A DNA stretch of 64,000 nucleotides, taken from Paenibacillus sp. FSL R5-0912 (lineage in GTDB: Bacteria > Bacillota > Bacilli > Paenibacillales > Paenibacillaceae). The stretch's first letter is position 1. Each line of letters starts with the position of its first letter. Shown here piece after piece: positions 42,379 to 50,780 of this stretch. Below the pieces are notes generated by a model. It ran no database searches. It was not told the DNA's origin and saw only the letters and a list, made by a program, of their open reading frames with translations. The position numbers and the translations under genes are program-made. The stretch is from positions 2,294,001-2,358,000 of the forward strand of contig NZ_CP009282.1 in NCBI RefSeq assembly GCF_000758605.1. Reading direction: 5' to 3'.

Positions 42379-43248
42379 TTATTTCTTCATTACTGGAATC
42401 CATATTTCGCAGACATAATCCCCGGCCGAGGTATCGCCTGGAGGATACAGCTCGAATTCGGGTCCGCCTGTATGCTCGTAGCCCGTTCCCGGGAACCATT
42501 CCTGGAAAATGCGCTGCCAGACCCCTTGAATCGCATCAGGCATAGCTCCTACGGATTTGAATACCGCCCAGGTCGCAGCCGGAACCACTGCAGTCTCATA
42601 CCCCTGGGGATCCGCCCCTGGCGGGCTTTCCACAGCAATCCAGTAAGTCAGCATTTCCTTCTGCATGTCCATGCACATACAGATGCCGAGCCATTCTTCG
42701 CGTAAGCCGAACTCAATCAGCTTATCTGATGTGCCGTCATCATTACATTCATCCCAAAACTGCGGAATTCTGCGGAAATTCTCCCCATCCTTGGTGGTAA
42801 CCTCCATTGATTTGCCGATAACGGTAAAAGCTTCTTTATTCACGATTTTGTAATCCATTTCCTGATCTCCCTTCAATGACAGATGGAAAGAGAGGCGCGG
42901 GAAGGCTTTGAGCTGTACCCCAGGCTCGCGTGCGGCAGAGGGGGTAAGCCCATGCGCTTTGCGGAACGCTTTGGCGAATGACTCCGGAGAGTCATATCCG
43001 TATTTGAGTGCGACATCCAGCACCCGGATGTTTGAAATGGCCAGCTCTTGAGCGGCCAGAGTCAATCTGCGTTTGCGGATATAGTCTGCTACGGTGACGC
43101 CGGTCAGCATGCTGAACATGCGCTGGAAGTGGAAAGGGGAGACATAGGCCACTGCGGCAATCTCTTCGATCCGCAGCGGTCCGGTCATTCTGCTCTCCAT
43201 ATAATCCAGCGCGTTCTTCATTCGGATCAGCCATTCCATGTTTGCCAT
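42379..43248 (-). CDS. AraC family regulator with GyrI-like effector-binding domain
   Basis: A 289-residue Rob/SoxS-like activator. The AraC domain is N-terminal (about 8-108: LRIEEIAAVAYVSPFHFQRMF and VLDVALKYGYDSPESFAKAF). The C-terminal 155 residues (from YKIVNKEAFTVIGKSMEV to YVCEIWIPVMKK) form a GyrI-like/SRPBCC-type ligand pocket (AraC_E_bind). Such proteins respond to small molecules or peptides. AAGGGAGA lies upstream of ATG 43248. It is monocistronic, with no evident target next to it. Confidence 0.93.
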   Translation of the reverse strand: MANMEWLIRMKNALDYMESRMTGPLRIEEIAAVAYVSPFHFQRMFSMLTGVTVADYIRKRRLTLAAQELAISNIRVLDVALKYGYDSPESFAKAFRKAHGLTPSAAREPGVQLKAFPRLSFHLSLKGDQEMDYKIVNKEAFTVIGKSMEVTTKDGENFRRIPQFWDECNDDGTSDKLIEFGLREEWLGICMCMDMQKEMLTYWIAVESPPGADPQGYETAVVPAATWAVFKSVGAMPDAIQGVWQRIFQEWFPGTGYEHTGGPEFELYPPGDTSAGDYVCEIWIPVMKK

Positions 43249-43391
43249 CTCCCTTTAAGTTCATATTATCACGCGGCCTACGGTCCGGTCCTGTTATTCT
43301 CTGCTCATCTGAGACAGGGTACAGTCAACGGCCTACAGTCTATGATCCTATGATGTCATGTTTCAAGGGGGTTGTCAGCTTCCGGCATAAG

Positions 43392-45077
43392 CTAGCCTAA
43401 CCGGCAGACTCTTGCTTCATATGGCCGCAGCGTACTGCGGTCCATGGGCACCGGCTCCTCCGGATAGTTACCGATAATCGTTTCGGTTACGGCATTCAGC
43501 TCGTCAGGCAGCTCTACAGTCTGCGGCGTGTCACAGAAGTTCAGCAGCACCAGCCATTTCTCACCATCCAGTGTCCGGGTGTACGCGTAGATATATTCAT
43601 GCTCCGGCAAAAGCAGCTCATATTCACCATACACCATGATCAAATGCTGCTTGCGCAGGCTAATCAGCTGCTGATAATAGTAAAATACCGAGTCAGGATC
43701 GGCCAGCGCCTGTTCCACATTGATCTCTGTGTAGCGCGGATTGAGCTTGAGCCAGGGTGTGCCAGCGGTGAAACCGGCATTCGTTGAGGCGTCCCACTGC
43801 ATTGGGGTCCGGGCGTTATCGCGGCCTTTCGTGTGAATCGCCTGGAGAACCGTCTCATGATCTCCGCCGCCTTCCGTAACCTTTTCCCGGTACATATTAA
43901 GTATCTCAATATCCTTGTAGTCTTCCAGCACAGGGAATTTCACGTTGGTCATGCCGATTTCCTCACCCTGGTAGATATAAGGTGTACCTTTGAGCGTGTG
44001 CAGCAGGGTAGCGAGCATTTTGGCCGAAATCACACGGTATTTGCCGTCATCCCCGAACCGGGAGACCATCCGCGGCTGATCGTGGTTGTTGAGATAGAGG
44101 CTGTTCCAGCCTTTTTCAGACAAGCCTACCTGCCATTTGTGCAAAATATCGCGCAGACCCTTCAGCGTCCACGGAATCACATTCCACTTGCCGCCCGGGC
44201 CGGAATCGACATCCATATGCTCGAACTGGAACACCATTTGCAGCTCATGCCGGTCTTCGTCAGTATAGAGAATGGCGTCTTCGACAGTTGCCCCCGGCGT
44301 TTCGCCGACGGTCATTACATCGTATTTGGAGAGGACTTCACGATTCATTTCCTGGAGATACTCATGAACTCGCGGTCCATTCATGTAATATTCTCCGCCA
44401 CCGGCCAGCTCACCGGGAGCCAGGCCCTCATGGTGTGCGGAAGGGAGTCCTTCTACTTTGGAGATCATGTTGATAACATCCATCCGCAGCCCGTCTACAC
44501 CTTTGTCCAGCCAAAAAGCAATCATTTTATAGAGAGCTTCCCGCAGCTCCGGATTCTCCCAGTTGAGATCCGGCTGCTTGCGCGAGAACAGATGCAGATA
44601 ATATTCGCCTGTGGCTTCATCCTTCTCCCAGGCTGGTCCGCTGAAGATGGAGCTCCAGTTGTTCGGCAGCGCGCCATCCGGTCCGCCGGGACGCCAGATA
44701 TAGTAATCGCGGTAGGGGTTATCCTTGGAGGCGCGGGATTCCGCGAACCAGGCATGCTCATCCGAGGAGTGGTTAATTACGAGATCCATCATCAGCTTGA
44801 TGCCGCGTGCATGCAGTCCGGCCAGCAGCTCCTCCCAGTCCCGCAGCGTGCCGAATTCATCCATAATGTCCTCGTAGTTGCTGATATCATAACCATTGTC
44901 ATCGTTCGGCGATTTGTATACGGGTGACAGCCAGACGACATCGACGCCCAGCTTCTGGAGATAATCCAGCCGGGAGATGATCCCCTGCAGGTCCCCGATT
45001 CCGTCTCCATTGCTGTCCTGGAAGCTGCGGGGATAGATCTGATAGACTACGGCTTCTTTCCAAAAGGCTCTATTCAT
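43392..45077 (-). CDS. malL: Oligo-1,6-glucosidase, GH13 (MalL-type)
   Basis: A 561-residue cytoplasmic alpha-glucosidase that trims isomalto- and maltodextrin ends to glucose. GH13 motifs: DLVINH (98-103), GLRMD with nucleophile D200, acid/base E259 in TVGETPG, and D333 in NNHDQPR. The residue after the nucleophile is Val (V201). In the B. cereus enzyme the equivalent Val200 goes with alpha-1,6 preference, whereas maltases carry Thr, so an isomaltase-type specificity is likely. It is the last gene of the pgmB-GH65-malL series on the minus strand, separated from GH65 by a palindromic repeat that may reduce read-through. Confidence 0.95.
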   Translation of the reverse strand: MNRAFWKEAVVYQIYPRSFQDSNGDGIGDLQGIISRLDYLQKLGVDVVWLSPVYKSPNDDNGYDISNYEDIMDEFGTLRDWEELLAGLHARGIKLMMDLVINHSSDEHAWFAESRASKDNPYRDYYIWRPGGPDGALPNNWSSIFSGPAWEKDEATGEYYLHLFSRKQPDLNWENPELREALYKMIAFWLDKGVDGLRMDVINMISKVEGLPSAHHEGLAPGELAGGGEYYMNGPRVHEYLQEMNREVLSKYDVMTVGETPGATVEDAILYTDEDRHELQMVFQFEHMDVDSGPGGKWNVIPWTLKGLRDILHKWQVGLSEKGWNSLYLNNHDQPRMVSRFGDDGKYRVISAKMLATLLHTLKGTPYIYQGEEIGMTNVKFPVLEDYKDIEILNMYREKVTEGGGDHETVLQAIHTKGRDNARTPMQWDASTNAGFTAGTPWLKLNPRYTEINVEQALADPDSVFYYYQQLISLRKQHLIMVYGEYELLLPEHEYIYAYTRTLDGEKWLVLLNFCDTPQTVELPDELNAVTETIIGNYPEEPVPMDRSTLRPYEARVCRLG

Positions 45078-45145
45078 TTGGGTGGGCTCCTTTGAGTGGT
45101 ATTTGAAATTTGAGCTAGAGAAGTTTCCAATGTAGATGCTGGTCG

Positions 45146-45279
45146 TAACTGCGGTGATTTTCGGACTTCCGGTCGCTGTTGTCCCCAGATTTCCTGATTA
45201 AACCGCTGTTAGCGGTAGAAATCCGGTGACAAAGGCGATCGCTATCGCTCCTACAGTTCCGAAATTCCCCTCCGTTACT
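45146..45279. repeat. Long imperfect palindromic intergenic repeat, copy B
   Basis: Shares CGCTGTTGTCCCCAGATTTC, GAAATCCGGTGAC, CGCTCCTACAGTTCC and CCCCTCCG with copy A. The outer ends GTAAC...GTTAC and inner arms GTCCCCAGATTTC/GAAATCCGGTGAC pair, making a hairpin of about 134 bases. It lies between malL and the GH65 gene. Confidence 0.8.
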
Positions 45280-45362
45280 GTCATCTTATATTGTCTTCAC
45301 AAGTTCAAATTATAAATAAGCCCCGAAGAAGCTTAATGCCTCCGGGGCGGGGGAGACAGAGA

Positions 45363-47681
45363 CTACACAGTTACCGAAGAGCCGTCAGCAGTCACACTGC
45401 TCAGTCCGTTCACCGTATACTCCTTGCCATGAATCGTGAGGGATGCCGGAACATCGGTTTCATTACTAACCGTAACCTGTACATCGGTAACTGTAACTTT
45501 TAGGCGCGAGCCGCGGAACATGATTTTGAACGAATAAGAGGTCCAGTGTCCCGGGTTGGAAGGGTTCAGGGTCAGCCGGTCGCCCAGCACACGCAGTCCG
45601 CCGAAGCCATGTACAATCGACATCCACGTTCCGGCCATGCTGGTCGTATGGCAGCCGTCTTCCGTATCATTATTGTAATTATCGAGATCCAGCCGTGAAG
45701 TGCGCAGATACATCTCATAAGCCTTCTCTTTGTAGCCCAGCTCGCAGGCCAGAATCGCATGGATACACGGGGAGAGGGAGGACTCATGCACGGTAATCGG
45801 CTCGTAGAAGTCGAAGTTGCGCTTCTTGGTCTCCAGATCATAACGGTCACCCAGGAAGTAGAGCCCTTGCAGCACATCCGCCTGTTTGATGAAGCAGGAG
45901 CGCAGGATGCGGTCCCAGGACCATTTCTGGTTCAGCGGCAGGTTCTCCGGCAGCACATCCTTCACCTGGATAATCTCCTTATCGAGGAAGCCGTCCTGCT
46001 GCAGGAAGATGCCGCGTTCTTCATCGGCCGGATAGTACATTTTGGCGATAATCTCGTTCCACTGTGCCGTTTCACTGTCCAGCAGTCCCAGCTTGTCGGC
46101 CAGCTCTGCATAACGTGTGCCTTCATACTCTTGCAGATACGCCAGCGCCTCCAGTGTGTATTCCATCGTCCAGGCGGCAATCCGGTTCGTATACCAGTTA
46201 TTGTTGACGTTGTTCTCGTATTCATTCGGGCCGGTTACGCCGAGCATCACGTATTTGTCCTTATGTGGCACATAGTGTACGCGTTCTTCCCAGAAGCGGG
46301 AGATCTCTACCAGCACCTCAAGCCCGTATTGGCCGAGATAGGCCTTGTCGCCGGTATAGTTCACATAGTTGTAAATTGCGTAGGCAATCGCGCCGTTGCG
46401 GTGGATTTCTTCAAACGTAATCTCCCACTCGTTATGGCACTCCTCCCCGTTCATCGTCACCATCGGGTAGAGCGCGCCTTTTTTGTAACCGAGCTTCAGG
46501 GCATTCTCTTTGGCTTTCTCCAGATGCTTGTAACGGTAGATCAGCAGATTGCGGGCAATCGAGGAGTCAGCGGTACTCAGATAGAAGGGCACACAATAAG
46601 CTTCCGTATCCCAGTAGGTGCTGCCGCCGTATTTTTCCCCGGTGAAGCCCTTCGGTCCGATATTGAGACGGTCGTCTTCGCCCGTGTATGTCTGATTCAG
46701 CTGGAAAATATTAAACCGGATCGCCTGCTGCGCCGACACGTCACCCTCAATAATAATGTCGCTTTCCTTCCACTTATCGCCCCAAGCCGCAGCCTGTTCG
46801 GTCAAAAGCGCCACAAATCCAGCTTCACGCGCACTCTGCAAGGCGGTCCGTGCGGCGTCTACCAGCTGTCCCAGCCCGTAATTGCGGGAGGTGACATTCG
46901 CGGCATACTTATAAATGACTACCTGATCGCCGGACTGTACCGGAATCGTAACTTTGCTGCCTACATATTTCTCCTGCTCCAGGGCTTCCGCTTCAGCGGC
47001 AACCGGCTCTCCATTCAGCAGAATATCGTATACATAAGCCGAGGTTACGTGGAAATCAAGCTTTTTGGTCTTCAGGGTGAGATGTCCGCCCGCCGGTTCC
47101 GCTTTCTTCTCGACCTCGTTCCAGAACTTCTCGTCGTAGTTGGAATCCTTGTTCTTGATATCGCCATCCAGATAAGGAGTCACGGTAATCTCGCCGGAGA
47201 AATTGAGCGGCTGGATAGAGTAGCGAATCGCACCAATCTCATGGCGGACCATGCTGACGATGCGGATGCTCTCCACTTTCACTTCTTTGCCGTCTGCGGT
47301 CGTGGCTGTGAAGCTGCGGGAAAGTGTGCCTTCCTTCATATTAAGTACACGGCGGAATTCGCTGATGGTGCAGGCTGCCAAATTAAGCGGAGTGCCGTCA
47401 ACTTCAACGTTGATGCCGATCCAGTTGGTGCTGTTGAGGACTTTGGCAAAATACTCCGGATAGCCGTTTTTCCACCAGCCGACCCGTGTCTTGTCAGGGT
47501 AGTATACACCGGCCATGTAGCTGCCTTGCAGGCTGTGCCCGCTGTATTGCTCTTCGAAGTTGGCTCTGCCGCCCATGTACCCGTTACCGATGCTAAATAC
47601 GCTTTCGGAAATTTCCTGGGTCTGCGGATCAAAGGATTCTTCGATGATGGACCATTCATCAATTTTGAGGTATTGTTTCAT
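45363..47681 (-). CDS. mdxK: Maltose phosphorylase, GH65
   Basis: A 772-residue cytoplasmic enzyme that splits maltose with phosphate into beta-glucose-1-phosphate and glucose. The catalytic acid is E487 in GVTGPNEYENNVNNN, the same number as in the characterised Lactobacillus brevis enzyme. The preceding loop HNEWEITFEEIHRNG fits maltose phosphorylases rather than trehalose or kojibiose phosphorylases. Phosphate-site segments HESSLSP and TTSMAGTW are present. It is followed by oligo-1,6-glucosidase and preceded by beta-phosphoglucomutase, which uses its product. It is flanked on both sides by copies of a palindromic repeat. Confidence 0.93.
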   Translation of the reverse strand: MKQYLKIDEWSIIEESFDPQTQEISESVFSIGNGYMGGRANFEEQYSGHSLQGSYMAGVYYPDKTRVGWWKNGYPEYFAKVLNSTNWIGINVEVDGTPLNLAACTISEFRRVLNMKEGTLSRSFTATTADGKEVKVESIRIVSMVRHEIGAIRYSIQPLNFSGEITVTPYLDGDIKNKDSNYDEKFWNEVEKKAEPAGGHLTLKTKKLDFHVTSAYVYDILLNGEPVAAEAEALEQEKYVGSKVTIPVQSGDQVVIYKYAANVTSRNYGLGQLVDAARTALQSAREAGFVALLTEQAAAWGDKWKESDIIIEGDVSAQQAIRFNIFQLNQTYTGEDDRLNIGPKGFTGEKYGGSTYWDTEAYCVPFYLSTADSSIARNLLIYRYKHLEKAKENALKLGYKKGALYPMVTMNGEECHNEWEITFEEIHRNGAIAYAIYNYVNYTGDKAYLGQYGLEVLVEISRFWEERVHYVPHKDKYVMLGVTGPNEYENNVNNNWYTNRIAAWTMEYTLEALAYLQEYEGTRYAELADKLGLLDSETAQWNEIIAKMYYPADEERGIFLQQDGFLDKEIIQVKDVLPENLPLNQKWSWDRILRSCFIKQADVLQGLYFLGDRYDLETKKRNFDFYEPITVHESSLSPCIHAILACELGYKEKAYEMYLRTSRLDLDNYNNDTEDGCHTTSMAGTWMSIVHGFGGLRVLGDRLTLNPSNPGHWTSYSFKIMFRGSRLKVTVTDVQVTVSNETDVPASLTIHGKEYTVNGLSSVTADGSSVTV

Positions 47682-47754
47682 TGTTATTGGCTCCTTTTAG
47701 ATGGGGGAATGAGGTATATAAAATGAACTATCAGTTCGATGATACAGTTGCGTG

Positions 47755-47898
47755 TTGGCCGCTCCGCCGACAAAAGGTTGTTACGATCGCTGTTGTCCCC
47801 GGATGCTCAGATTGAAGCTTATTGGGTAAGCATCCGGGGACAAAGGCGAACGCTGACGCTTCTCCACAATCCTTTTGCCCGCTCCGCTATCACGTAAC
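47755..47898. repeat. Long imperfect palindromic intergenic repeat, copy C
   Basis: More diverged copy with a perfect inner stem GTCCCCGGATGC / GCATCCGGGGAC, the CGCTGTTGTCCCC block, GACAAAGGCGA as in copy B, and outer arms GACAAAAGGTTGT / ACAATCCTTTTG. It lies between the GH65 gene and pgmB. Stem-maintaining base changes relative to copy B suggest that structure is retained. Confidence 0.75.
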
Positions 47899-47979
47899 TT
47901 TAGATCTCACATATAGTTCTTTTATAAAGAGTAGGGCAGAAGACAAGGACTCATCTTACACAGCAGCTGTTAATATTCG

Positions 47980-48642
47980 TCAAACCGAGGCAAAAGATTC
48001 CTGTAATGTCCGGACGCTGATCTGCTGCAGCGAAGGGACCACCAGATTCGCTGCGCCCAGCGTCTCGGGCGAACCGATGCCGACGCTGCGCATGCCGGCA
48101 CGGGTGGCGGCCAGGATGCCGGCTTCGGCATCCTCGAAGACTACGCAGTGTTGAGGGGCGGTGTTGACTGCTTCTGCTCCCAGCAGGAAGACCTCCGGAT
48201 CAGGTTTGGCTGCGCTGGTGTGCGTGCCGTCTATGATAGCATCGAAGTAGGGGGTAAGGCCGGTGTTGTTCAGGATGGTCATCGCATTCTTGCTGGCGGA
48301 GCCCAGGGCTACCTTGATGCCATGTTTCCGGCATTCCTTCAGGAAGTCCAGCGCGCCGGGCAGAATCTCTGAGCTATCCATCTTGGCGATGTATTCCACA
48401 TAGCGGTTGTTCTTCTGCTCGGCCAGTCTTGTTTTCTCCTCTTCTCCAAGCTCGATGCCGCCGATCTCCAGCAGGATATTCAGGGAAGCGGCCCGGCTGA
48501 CACCCTTAAGCCGCTCATTATCGTGCTCGGTGAAGACAAATCCGAGCTCCTCCGCCAGCTCTCTCCAGGCAATATAGTGGTATCTGGCGGTGTCGACGAG
48601 TACACCGTCCAGATCGAACAGGCAAGCTTTGATTTCTGACAT
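47980..48642 (-). CDS. pgmB: Beta-phosphoglucomutase
   Basis: A 220-residue HAD-superfamily mutase converting beta-glucose-1-phosphate, the maltose phosphorylase product, to glucose-6-phosphate. ATG 48642 follows AGGAGG by six bases; the open frame upstream to 48708 lacks one. The catalytic pair is D10/D12 in FDLDGVLVDT. Later motifs are LGSASKN (motif II Ser), KPDPEVF (Lys) and VVFEDAEAG (acidic pair). Length is standard for PgmB. It is the first gene of the catabolic unit, with a LacI-type operator inside its promoter. Confidence 0.95.
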   Translation of the reverse strand: MSEIKACLFDLDGVLVDTARYHYIAWRELAEELGFVFTEHDNERLKGVSRAASLNILLEIGGIELGEEEKTRLAEQKNNRYVEYIAKMDSSEILPGALDFLKECRKHGIKVALGSASKNAMTILNNTGLTPYFDAIIDGTHTSAAKPDPEVFLLGAEAVNTAPQHCVVFEDAEAGILAATRAGMRSVGIGSPETLGAANLVVPSLQQISVRTLQESFASV

Positions 48643-48824
48643 ATTGAACCTCCTAAAATGTAAGTGGATATAATCTATTTTGAGAATCGCGCCGAATGGG
48701 CGCGTCACAATAAATGGACGGGGAATGCTGCACCAGGTACAACAATCCGTCTGCGAAACCCCCAGTGCTCCCAGGGTAGGCTAAAGCCTGACCAGGGCGG
48801 AAAATCCTATCCAAATGTGGTTCG

Positions 48825-48852
48825 ATCTTATTTAGCGCAAACGTTTGTACAA
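48825..48852 (-). promoter_or_regulatory. pgmB-GH65-malL promoter with embedded LacI-type operator
   Basis: On the minus strand -35 TTGTAC (48852-48847), 16-base spacer, -10 TAAGAT (48830-48825). The operator GCGCAAACGTTTGTAC (48835-48850 on the plus strand) occupies the spacer and -35 box, so a bound repressor would block RNA polymerase. Confidence 0.65.
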
Positions 48853-48856
48853 AGCT

Positions 48857-48891
48857 CCAAAAAATAAATGAAGCGCGATTAGCTTCATTTA
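48857..48891 (-). terminator. Terminator of the LacI-type regulator gene
   Basis: On the minus strand ATAAATGAAGC (48891-48881), TAATCGC loop, GCTTCATTTAT (48873-48863), then TTTTTGG. It insulates pgmB from regulator transcription. Confidence 0.8.
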
Positions 48892-48893
48892 TC

Positions 48894-48977
48894 AGCTTGT
48901 GAATCATTACTGCTTGTGAATCATTACTGCTTGTGCATCATTGCAGCTTGTGCATTGCAGCCTGTGCAAGTCATTGC
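48894..48977. repeat. 17-bp tandem repeat at the 3' end of the LacI-type gene
   Basis: About five units related to GCTTGTGAATCATTACT: two nearly identical, then diverged copies (GCTTGTGCATCATTGCA, GCTTGTGCATTGCA, GCCTGTGCAAGTCATTGC). The array overlaps the last codons and stop of the regulator gene (48971-48979) and runs into the terminator. Confidence 0.7.
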
Positions 48978-50008
48978 TTACCCGGAGTATACATCGATGA
49001 CTCCCGTACGATTAAACGGTGGGGAATGACAAAACGGTTCGTATATCCGTCATGATTATCCGGCTTCTGAATACTCTGAATCAGCACCTGTGAGGCTGTA
49101 TAGCCCAGATGATAGATTCCGATATCAATGCTGCTGATTGGCGGGCTGGACAATTCCGAGAGCGGAATATTGTTAAAGCTGACAATCGCCAGATCCTCAG
49201 GGACCTTGTATTTCAGCTCATTCAGTCCGCGCAATACCCCGAAAGAGACCATATCATCCACCGCAACGAGTGCCGTTGGACGGTTCGGGAGATTCATGAA
49301 GAATGACATCGCCCGGTAGCCGCTGTCCTGCAGAAACTCGCCTTCGACAATCCATTCCGCCTTCATTTCAAGGCCTTTATTCTGCATTGCCTTACGGTAG
49401 CCTTCCAGACGGTCGCGCGAAACGATAAGATTCGGCGGGCCGCTGACGAAGCCAATGCGTTCATGACCCATGGAAATAAGGTGGTTCGTTGCATCATAAG
49501 CAGCCATGATATTATCATTGTCGACTGACAATATATCTTCATAGCGGTCGCTTCGTCCAACCAGCACGAAGGGATAGCCGCCTGATTCCAGAAAATCGAT
49601 CACCGCATCATCTTTACGGGAATACAGCAGAATAACGCCGTCCACGCGGCGTCCTTTGAGCAAGCGTGAGACGGCTTCAAGCTCTTCCTTCTCATTTGCC
49701 CCGGAGCTGATCAGCACATCATAGCCCGAACGGCTGGACTGGGTGACGATCCCGCGGATTAATTCCATAAAAAACAAATTGGAGAACAGCTCTTCAGCCG
49801 GTTTCGGAAGAATGATGCAAATACTGTTGGTTGTCTTGGAAACGAGACTTTTGGCCATCATGTTCGGGGTGTAGCCCATTTCCTCCATAATCACTTTAAC
49901 CTTACGGGAAGTTTCTAGGCTGATTCTGGGATGGCCTGACAACACCCGGGAGACCGTGGAGGGAGATACTCCCGCTTTCTTGGCCACGTCCTTAATGGTA
50001 ACTGTCAT
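48971..50008 (-). CDS. malR: LacI family transcriptional regulator of maltose/starch genes
   Basis: A 345-residue repressor. The N-terminal HTH is TIKDVAKKAGVSPSTVSRVLSG with the hinge helix region NMMAKSLVSKTTN. The rest is a periplasmic-binding-protein-like sensor (ICIILPKPAEELFSNLFFMELIRG; DGVILLYSRKDD; RIGFVSGPPN; ALVAVDDMVSFGVLRGL). It groups with MalR/MdxR regulators by the LPKPAEELFSNLFF segment and by context. AGGAGG precedes ATG 50008. Its gene has a good promoter with an operator-like site over the start of transcription, indicating autoregulation. GCAAACGTTTGC-type sites elsewhere in the module are its probable targets. Maltose or maltodextrin as effector is inference. Confidence 0.92.
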   Translation of the reverse strand: MTVTIKDVAKKAGVSPSTVSRVLSGHPRISLETSRKVKVIMEEMGYTPNMMAKSLVSKTTNSICIILPKPAEELFSNLFFMELIRGIVTQSSRSGYDVLISSGANEKEELEAVSRLLKGRRVDGVILLYSRKDDAVIDFLESGGYPFVLVGRSDRYEDILSVDNDNIMAAYDATNHLISMGHERIGFVSGPPNLIVSRDRLEGYRKAMQNKGLEMKAEWIVEGEFLQDSGYRAMSFFMNLPNRPTALVAVDDMVSFGVLRGLNELKYKVPEDLAIVSFNNIPLSELSSPPISSIDIGIYHLGYTASQVLIQSIQKPDNHDGYTNRFVIPHRLIVRESSMYTPGKQ

Positions 50009-50022
50009 AGAAACCTCCTTAT

Positions 50023-50074
50023 GGAACCGTTTGCTTTACACAGTAATATTAATCGAAGTCCTGATGATTGTAAA
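50023..50074 (-). promoter_or_regulatory. Promoter and autoregulatory site of the LacI-type gene
   Basis: On the minus strand -35 TTTACA (50074-50069), 17-base spacer, -10 TAATAT (50051-50046). An operator-like AAGCAAACGGTTCC lies at 50036-50023, just after the expected transcription start. Confidence 0.6.
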
Positions 50075-50241
50075 TAGAGAAACCCGGTGTGTTGCACAAT
50101 ACTGGCATAGAAAGTGATGAAATGAACATTTTTACTGTGCTGGTCACAAGCTTTCCACAGGGATTCACTGGATGTTTATCAATGGAGTGGTATTCGTGGG
50201 AGTAGGCAGTATTGAGGTACTCCGGACATTGCACCGAAACT

Positions 50242-50257
50242 GTGCAAACGTTCTTAG
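50242..50257. promoter_or_regulatory. Operator-like site between regulator and amylopullulanase genes
   Basis: GTGCAAACGTTCTTAG keeps the left half (GCAAACGTT) of the module operator. It lies 240 bases upstream of the amylopullulanase promoter and 230 upstream of the regulator gene, so it could act as an auxiliary site. Confidence 0.4.
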
Positions 50258-50454
50258 ATTGATGTGAATGATTATATATCTGATTAATTTTCGAAATTTC
50301 TTTATAAAATAAGGATTTATTTAGAATTTCTCAGCTTTTTAATTATTGACGGAAGTAAGTGGATGAATATGAAATGTGCAAATTAATGCAATTAATGACT
50401 TAAATATTGTGCAACTATTGGCACGTTTTGCAGAATATTTTGGAAAATTACTAG

Positions 50455-50506
50455 TTGACAATAACTTTACTAGCAGATTAGTATGAAATCGAAATGAATT
50501 AAGCGT
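50455..50506 (+). promoter_or_regulatory. Promoter of the amylopullulanase gene, with cre-like site
   Basis: -35 TTGACA (50455-50460), 18-base spacer, -10 TAGTAT (50479-50484). A cre-like sequence on the opposite strand (TGTAAACGCTTAAT, 50493-50506) matches most of the CcpA consensus and would lie at the transcription start. The leader would be about 290 bases long. Confidence 0.55.
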
Positions 50507-50581
50507 TTACAAAGTCTGATTTTATGCAGGATATTTATGTCGCTGCCCGTAGTCAATGAATAAGAGTAAGTGCAGAATGTT

Positions 50582-50597
50582 TTGCAAACGTTTGCGC
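50582..50597. promoter_or_regulatory. LacI-type operator upstream of the amylopullulanase gene
   Basis: TTGCAAACGTTTGCGC contains the perfect palindrome GCAAACGTTTGC. It lies about 100 bases downstream of the proposed promoter, where it would act as a roadblock unless a second promoter is used. Confidence 0.65.
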
Positions 50598-50780
50598 AGA
50601 AAAGGAATGGATTTTGCGTAGGGAAGGGCAAATTCAGAGCATGATTTTTGTATTTTTCAAGGAGGATCGGAGTCAGTTGGGCCTGATAAGCCAACATTGC
50701 AGCAGACACCTGCAACCGGAGTTGGGGATTCTGCCGTTCATGCAGTTGAAGTTCATAACATTCATGGGGGGATTGACGGA

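Noticed and set aside
45759..47726. 655-codon open frame on the plus strand, opposite maltose phosphorylase
   Set aside because: Antisense to a full-length GH65 protein. Its composition reads like reverse-complemented coding sequence and has no domain.
48894..48977. Tandem repeats considered as a CRISPR array
   Set aside because: The units are directly adjacent without unique spacers and diverge progressively, and no cas genes are present.
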